Source of the DNA: an uncultured Bacillota bacterium
GTDB taxonomy: Bacteria; Bacillota; Clostridia; Peptostreptococcales; Anaerovoracaceae
Length of the DNA: 8,768 bases
Direction: 5' to 3'
Assembly (NCBI GenBank): GCA_946629205.1
Contig: CAMOXP010000046.1
Span: forward strand, 1-8,768
Position numbers and translations under genes: made by a program. Below the pieces are notes generated by a model, which ran no database searches, had not been told where the DNA came from, and worked only from the letters and a program-made list of their open reading frames with translations. Positions 6,254 to 8,768 of this stretch are shown here, in pieces. Positions within the stretch are counted from its first letter, which is position 1. Every line of letters starts with the position of its first letter.

Positions 6254-7348
6254 TCACTCCAGATAATCCATCCGGATCTGCGCGGTGTACTTCGCGAAGG
6301 CGGATGGGATGGAGTAGACATCGCGCAGGTCGGCAGAGGAGGCGAGGAACAGCTCATGCTTCCGCGGTTTTCCGGAAGTGAATTCCTCCCATTCGTCGGC
6401 CAGGATCTCCCAGCCGGTCATGTGCCATTCCTTGTGCGTGAAGATGTGCTTCGCCGCAGGAAGGGGATGGGCCTGCACAGCAGAAAAGCCCAGACTCTGC
6501 AGATATGCGGGGACTTCAGCTGCGGTCAGCGTGCCGTCTGCGTTGGGATATTCGTAGAGCCCGGCGAGAAGACCCTTGTCCGGACGCCTGCGCAGGGCGA
6601 GCCTGCCCTGATAATAAATGAGAAACACGGTCTTGTGTTCGATGGAACGGGCGGCTTTTGGCGCGGTATAAGGAAGCTCCAGACACAGGCCGTTTGCTTT
6701 TGCATGGCAGCGGGCTTGCCATGGGCATGCCCCGCACTGGGGTGTGCCGTTTGGCAGGCAGACGCACGCGCCCAGATCCATCAGCGCCTGATTCAAATCG
6801 CCGCAGCGCTCCTGTGGAAAAATCTCATCATAAAACTCCGCTGCCGCAGATTTCGCGGCGCCGGATTTGATGTCTTCATGGTAGCCGGTCATGCGTGAAA
6901 AAACGCGCAGGAGATTCCCGTCGATGGCGGGGATCCGCTCATCAAAACAGATCGAGGCGATGGCAGCTGCCGTATAAGGACCGATGCCCGCCAGTTTCTG
7001 CAGTTCGCGGGAAGTCCGGGGCATGTTGCCGCCGTGTTCTTCCATGATCTGCACCGCCGCCTTGTGCAGGTTCCGCACGCGGCTGTAGTAGCCCAGACCC
7101 TGCCAGAGTTTCGTGCAGAGATCTTCGTTTGCTTTTGCGAGGGCTTCGATCGTGGGCAGCGCCTCTAGAAAGCGCGCATAATACCCGCGTACGGCTTCTA
7201 CTCTGGTCTGCTGCAACATGATCTCTGACAGCCAGACGTGATAAGGCGCGGGGTCTTCCCGCCAGGGGAGGGAGCGCCTGTTTTTATCGTACCAGTCCAG
7301 AAGCAGACCGGATAAATCGTCAGTTCTTTGATTGCTTTTGGTCACCAT
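6254..7348 (-). CDS. mutY: A/G-specific adenine DNA glycosylase MutY
   Basis: This 364-residue protein removes adenine mispaired with 8-oxoguanine or G during base-excision repair. The N-terminal glycosylase domain shows L-P-W-R, then W-L-S-E-I-M-L-Q-Q-T with the catalytic Glu42, the helix-hairpin-helix L-A-G-I-G-P-Y-T-A-A-A-I, and the catalytic Asp in A-I-D-G-N (about residue 143). A [4Fe-4S] cluster motif follows with Cys197, Cys205, Cys208 and Cys214 (C-x7-C-x2-C-x5-C, one residue longer in the first gap than E. coli's x6). The C-terminal NUDIX-like domain has R-R-R-P-x-K-G-L-L-A-G-L-Y-E-Y-P and F-T-H-K-E-W, the counterpart of the F-S-H loop that senses 8-oxoguanine. The ATG at 7348 is chosen because upstream TTG/ATG codons (7384, 7378) lie within or upstream of the promoter. 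It is divergent from the aminotransferase gene. Confidence 0.95.
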   Translation of the reverse strand: MVTKSNQRTDDLSGLLLDWYDKNRRSLPWREDPAPYHVWLSEIMLQQTRVEAVRGYYARFLEALPTIEALAKANEDLCTKLWQGLGYYSRVRNLHKAAVQIMEEHGGNMPRTSRELQKLAGIGPYTAAAIASICFDERIPAIDGNLLRVFSRMTGYHEDIKSGAAKSAAAEFYDEIFPQERCGDLNQALMDLGACVCLPNGTPQCGACPWQARCHAKANGLCLELPYTAPKAARSIEHKTVFLIYYQGRLALRRRPDKGLLAGLYEYPNADGTLTAAEVPAYLQSLGFSAVQAHPLPAAKHIFTHKEWHMTGWEILADEWEEFTSGKPRKHELFLASSADLRDVYSIPSAFAKYTAQIRMDYLE

Positions 7349-7355
7349 ATCATAT

Positions 7356-7384
7356 AGTATAATTTCGAAAAACAACATTTGCAA
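7356..7384 (-). promoter_or_regulatory. mutY promoter TTGCAA-17-TATACT, predicting a leaderless mRNA
   Basis: On the minus strand TTGCAA (7384-7379, four of six consensus bases) is separated by exactly 17 nt from TATACT (7361-7356, five of six). The -10 ends 7 nt before the ATG at 7348, so the transcript should begin at or beside the start codon. No Shine-Dalgarno is present in the short AT-rich stretch before the ATG. Confidence 0.6.
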
Positions 7385-7403
7385 ATAAAGAGCAATTGCA
7401 AAT
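7377..7403. repeat. Repeated TTGCAAAT palindromic sites in the mutY/aminotransferase control region
   Basis: The perfect 10-bp palindrome ATTTGCAAAT (7377-7386) contains the octamer TTGCAAAT, which is repeated at 7396-7403, 17 bp away. The second copy overlaps a GCAATTGC palindrome (7392-7399). The first copy contains the mutY -35 hexamer. The arrangement resembles a pair of operator half-sites between two divergent genes. No regulator can be named from it. Confidence 0.4.
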
Positions 7404-7445
7404 CAAGAACAATCAGCAGCGCAAGTCGCCTCTGCGGATATAATA

Positions 7446-7453
7446 GGGGGAGG
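7446..7453 (+). promoter_or_regulatory. Strong Shine-Dalgarno of the aminotransferase gene
   Basis: GGGGGAGG lies 8 nt before the ATG at 7462 and fixes the start. A perfect TATAAT (7439-7444) sits immediately before it. If that box were the -10, transcription would start near 7451 and cut off most of the ribosome site, so it may be coincidental. Another plus-strand TATAAT at 7358-7363, overlapping the mutY -10, would give a leader of about 90 nt but has no well-spaced -35. Confidence 0.75.
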
Positions 7454-7461
7454 AACACGAA

Positions 7462-8676
7462 ATGAAATACGATTTTACGAGCATACTGGACAGAAAGGGC
7501 ATGGATGCCATCGCGGTGGCGCCGGAAGAGGATCCCTACGGCATCGCGCCGGTGGGAGAAATCAAAGACGGGTTCGACCTGATCCCCATGTGGGTCGCGG
7601 ATATGAACTTCCCGACAGCGCCGGCCATCTGCAAAGCCGTGATCGAGCGGGCAAAGCATCCGGCCTTCGGCTACTTCGCGCCGAGAAAAGAATATTACGA
7701 AAGCATCATCCGCTGGCATGAAGTGCGCAATGGCGTGACGGGGCTGGAGCAAAAGCATATCGGATACCAGAACGGTGTTCTGGGAGGCGTGCTCAGCGCG
7801 CTGGCTGTGCTGTGCAGTTCCGGTGACAACGTGCTCGTGCACGCGCCGACGTACGTGGGATTTTTGGAAGAGGTCGGGCAGATGGGATACCATCTGATCG
7901 GCAGCGAACTGGTGAAGGACGAAGCCGGTGTCTGGCGCATGGACTATGCGGATATGGAAGAAAAGATCCGCAAGCACCGCATCCACACGATGATCTTCTG
8001 CTCACCCCACAACCCGACGGGACGCGTCTGGGAGAGGGAGGAACTGGAGAAAGCATTTGAGATATTCGAGAGAAATAATGTCTACGTTGTCTCCGATGAG
8101 ATCTGGTCGGATCTGACGCTGGAAGGGTACCGGCACATCCCGCTGCAGTCCGTTTCCGAAGACGCGCGGCAGCGGACCATTGCGTTCTACGCGCCGTCCA
8201 AGACCTTTAATCTGGCAGGGCTGGTGGGCAGCTACCACATCATCTGCAACGACTACCTCAGAGCAAGGGTCAAGCGGCAGTCCGCATTAAGCGTTTACAA
8301 CGCCATGAATGTCCTGTCCATGCACGCCCTCATCGGCGCGTACAGCGATACAGGAATGGAGTGGGTGGATGAACTCAGGAGCGTACTGACCGGCAATATA
8401 GATTTTGCAGTGGAGTATATCAAGACGCATTTCAAAGGCGTGGACGTATCGAAGCCGCAAGGCACGTACATGCTGCTCCTCGACTGCGGGGACTGGCTCA
8501 GAGCCCACGGCAAAACCCTCGACGAGCTGCTGCGCGCCGGCGTGGAAGTGGGCGTCCTGTGGCAGGACGGCCGCCAGTTCAACCGGGAGGATTCCATCCG
8601 CATGAACCTGGCCCTGCCGCGCACTCGCGTGGAAGAAGCCTTCGACAGACTCCGCAAGTACGCGTTTGTTGAGTGA
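7462..8676 (+). CDS. PLP-dependent aminotransferase / C-S lyase of the MalY/PatB family
   Basis: This complete 404-residue fold-type I PLP enzyme has the MalY/PatB N-terminal pattern: M-K-Y-D-F near the start, then I-P-M-W-V-A-D-M-N-F at 41-50, where the family usually has W-V-A-D-M-D-F. The cofactor-binding residues are Asn184 in S-P-H-N-P-T-G, Asp212 in S-D-E-I-W, Tyr243 and the Schiff-base Lys247 in A-P-S-K-T-F-N-L-A-G. Arg380 in I-R-M-N-L-A-L-P should hold the substrate carboxylate. MalY/PatB enzymes cleave cystathionine or cysteine, releasing homocysteine or sulfide with pyruvate and ammonia, and some also transaminate; which reaction dominates here cannot be told from sequence. It is cytosolic, with no signal peptide. 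A strong ribosome site precedes the ATG. It is divergent from mutY and runs into a transposon end 13 bp beyond its stop, but its length and C-terminus look intact. Confidence 0.92.
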   Translation: MKYDFTSILDRKGMDAIAVAPEEDPYGIAPVGEIKDGFDLIPMWVADMNFPTAPAICKAVIERAKHPAFGYFAPRKEYYESIIRWHEVRNGVTGLEQKHIGYQNGVLGGVLSALAVLCSSGDNVLVHAPTYVGFLEEVGQMGYHLIGSELVKDEAGVWRMDYADMEEKIRKHRIHTMIFCSPHNPTGRVWEREELEKAFEIFERNNVYVVSDEIWSDLTLEGYRHIPLQSVSEDARQRTIAFYAPSKTFNLAGLVGSYHIICNDYLRARVKRQSALSVYNAMNVLSMHALIGAYSDTGMEWVDELRSVLTGNIDFAVEYIKTHFKGVDVSKPQGTYMLLLDCGDWLRAHGKTLDELLRAGVEVGVLWQDGRQFNREDSIRMNLALPRTRVEEAFDRLRKYAFVE

Positions 8677-8680
8677 CGTG

Positions 8681-8716
8681 CTCCCCCACCTACGCCTTAT
8701 GGCTTAGAGGAGAGGG
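8681..8716 (-). ncRNA. Long hairpin at a TnpB 3' end, candidate omega RNA (reRNA) scaffold / right-end structure
   Basis: Read as minus-strand RNA, bases 8716-8701 fold back on 8696-8681 around an AUAA loop (8700-8697). Starting at the loop, C-G, C-G and G-C pairs, one A-G mismatch, then A-U, U-A, C-G and U-G, one C-U mismatch, and alternating C-G and U-G pairs follow outward. At least four of the pairs are G-U wobbles, which become A-C mismatches in plus-strand RNA, so the structure favours a minus-strand transcript. Such a stem with G-A-A-G-C-C-like and G-G-G-G-G-A-G-like arms overlapping the tnpB stop is typical of IS200/IS605 right ends. The stop codon (8692-8690) lies in the 3' arm. The hairpin might also terminate transcription of the aminotransferase gene. 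The exact element end is not resolved. Confidence 0.55.
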
Positions 8717-8768
8717 CTTCTCGTTCAAGACAGGCAGCCCTGTCAGTATCAGCGAGCTATCCCCGTGC
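8690..8768 (-). CDS. tnpB: Probable IS200/IS605-type TnpB nuclease, C-terminal tail (partial)
   Basis: On the minus strand a frame open to the window edge encodes 25 final residues beginning His-Gly-Asp-Ser-Ser and ending L-N-E-K-P-S-P-L-S-H-K-A before TAG at 8692-8690. TnpB proteins, the RNA-guided nucleases of IS200/IS605 and IS607 elements, often end with a short Gly-Asp-Ser-type tail past the zinc finger, and their last codons overlap the guide-RNA hairpin, as seen here. The catalytic RuvC residues and the zinc finger lie beyond the window, so the call rests on this tail, its overlap with the hairpin and its position against the end of an intact host gene. It could be a complete element, a tnpB-only element or a remnant. 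Another short hypothetical tail is possible. Confidence 0.5.
   Translation of the reverse strand, partial: HGDSSLILTGLPVLNEKPSPLSHKA
8690..8768 (-). mobile_element. Right end of an IS200/IS605-like element (partial)
   Basis: The stretch from about 8680 to the window edge carries the tnpB-like tail, the long hairpin at 8681-8716 and a second perfect stem GACAGG/CCTGTC (8729-8734 with 8739-8744, loop of 4). IS200/IS605 elements have hairpin ends and no terminal inverted repeats, in keeping with what is visible. The insertion point lies within a few bases of the aminotransferase stop (8674-8676). Confidence 0.45.

Noticed and set aside
6180..6257. GTG start at 6257 overlapping the mutY stop (74-codon version of the small ORF)
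   Set aside because: The added 26 residues show no family features, and the internal ATG has the better-placed promoter. The GTGA overlap is noted but is weak evidence.
6194..6898. Plus-strand 234-codon frame opposite the mutY 3' half
   Set aside because: It is the mirror of the MutY coding sequence, including its NUDIX and Cys motifs, and shows no protein features of its own.
7349..7384. Extended MutY N-terminus (TTG at 7384 or ATG at 7378)
   Set aside because: These codons lie at or upstream of the TTGCAA/TATACT promoter, have no ribosome site, and would add residues that MutY proteins do not have.
7342..7986. Minus-strand 214-codon frame opposite the aminotransferase 5' half
   Set aside because: It covers the divergent promoter region and the antisense of a well-supported PLP enzyme. 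It has no family motif, and its C-terminal end merely reads through the mutY promoter.
8729..8744. GACAGG/CCTGTC perfect stem as a stand-alone terminator
   Set aside because: No T-run follows on either strand, and it lies inside the putative tnpB coding tail. It more likely belongs to the folded guide-RNA region or is chance.

Overview
The window is bacterial chromosome with a moderately GC-rich coding fraction and AT-rich gaps between genes. A MATE exporter tail, a PHP phosphoesterase, MutY and a PatB/MalY-type aminotransferase sit beside a large BspA-like surface protein with Cna-B/SpaA-type domains. This mix points to a host-associated anaerobic Gram-positive, most likely Bacillota (Clostridia or Erysipelotrichia). 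Coriobacteriia cannot be excluded, and no species can be named from the sequence alone.

Layout, left to right: (1) the last 42 codons of a MATE-family efflux transporter (+), ending at 131; (2) a complete PHP-domain phosphoesterase (+, 176-1042); (3) convergent with it and only 11 bp away, a 1626-residue secreted surface protein (-, 1054-5934) with a BspA-type leucine-rich-repeat region, an InlB-like module, several pilin-like beta-sandwich domains and a membrane-anchored tail without an LPxTG motif; (4) a gap of about 320 bp (5935-6253) holding the promoter of the surface gene and a candidate 48-codon ORF with its own promoter; (5) mutY (-, 6254-7348), an adenine DNA glycosylase; (6) a divergent control region (7349-7461) with a short repeated palindromic sequence; (7) a complete PLP-dependent aminotransferase/C-S lyase (+, 7462-8676); (8) at the right edge, the 3' end of what looks like an IS200/IS605-type tnpB gene (-), whose last codons lie inside a long hairpin typical of an omega (guide) RNA.

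The genes do not form one pathway. MutY is DNA repair, the PHP protein is nucleotide or RNA-fragment metabolism, the aminotransferase is sulfur amino-acid metabolism, and the surface protein is probably for adhesion. Two observations link regions. First, the PHP gene, mutY and the 48-codon ORF each have a -10-like hexamer ending 6-7 nt before the ATG and no convincing Shine-Dalgarno at the normal distance, so leaderless transcripts are predicted. The surface protein and aminotransferase genes instead have clear Shine-Dalgarno sequences. Second, the TnpB/omega-RNA end abuts the aminotransferase stop codon, so the RNA's guide would read into the 3' end of that gene. I found no CRISPR array, tRNA, rRNA or convincing new multi-gene defence system.
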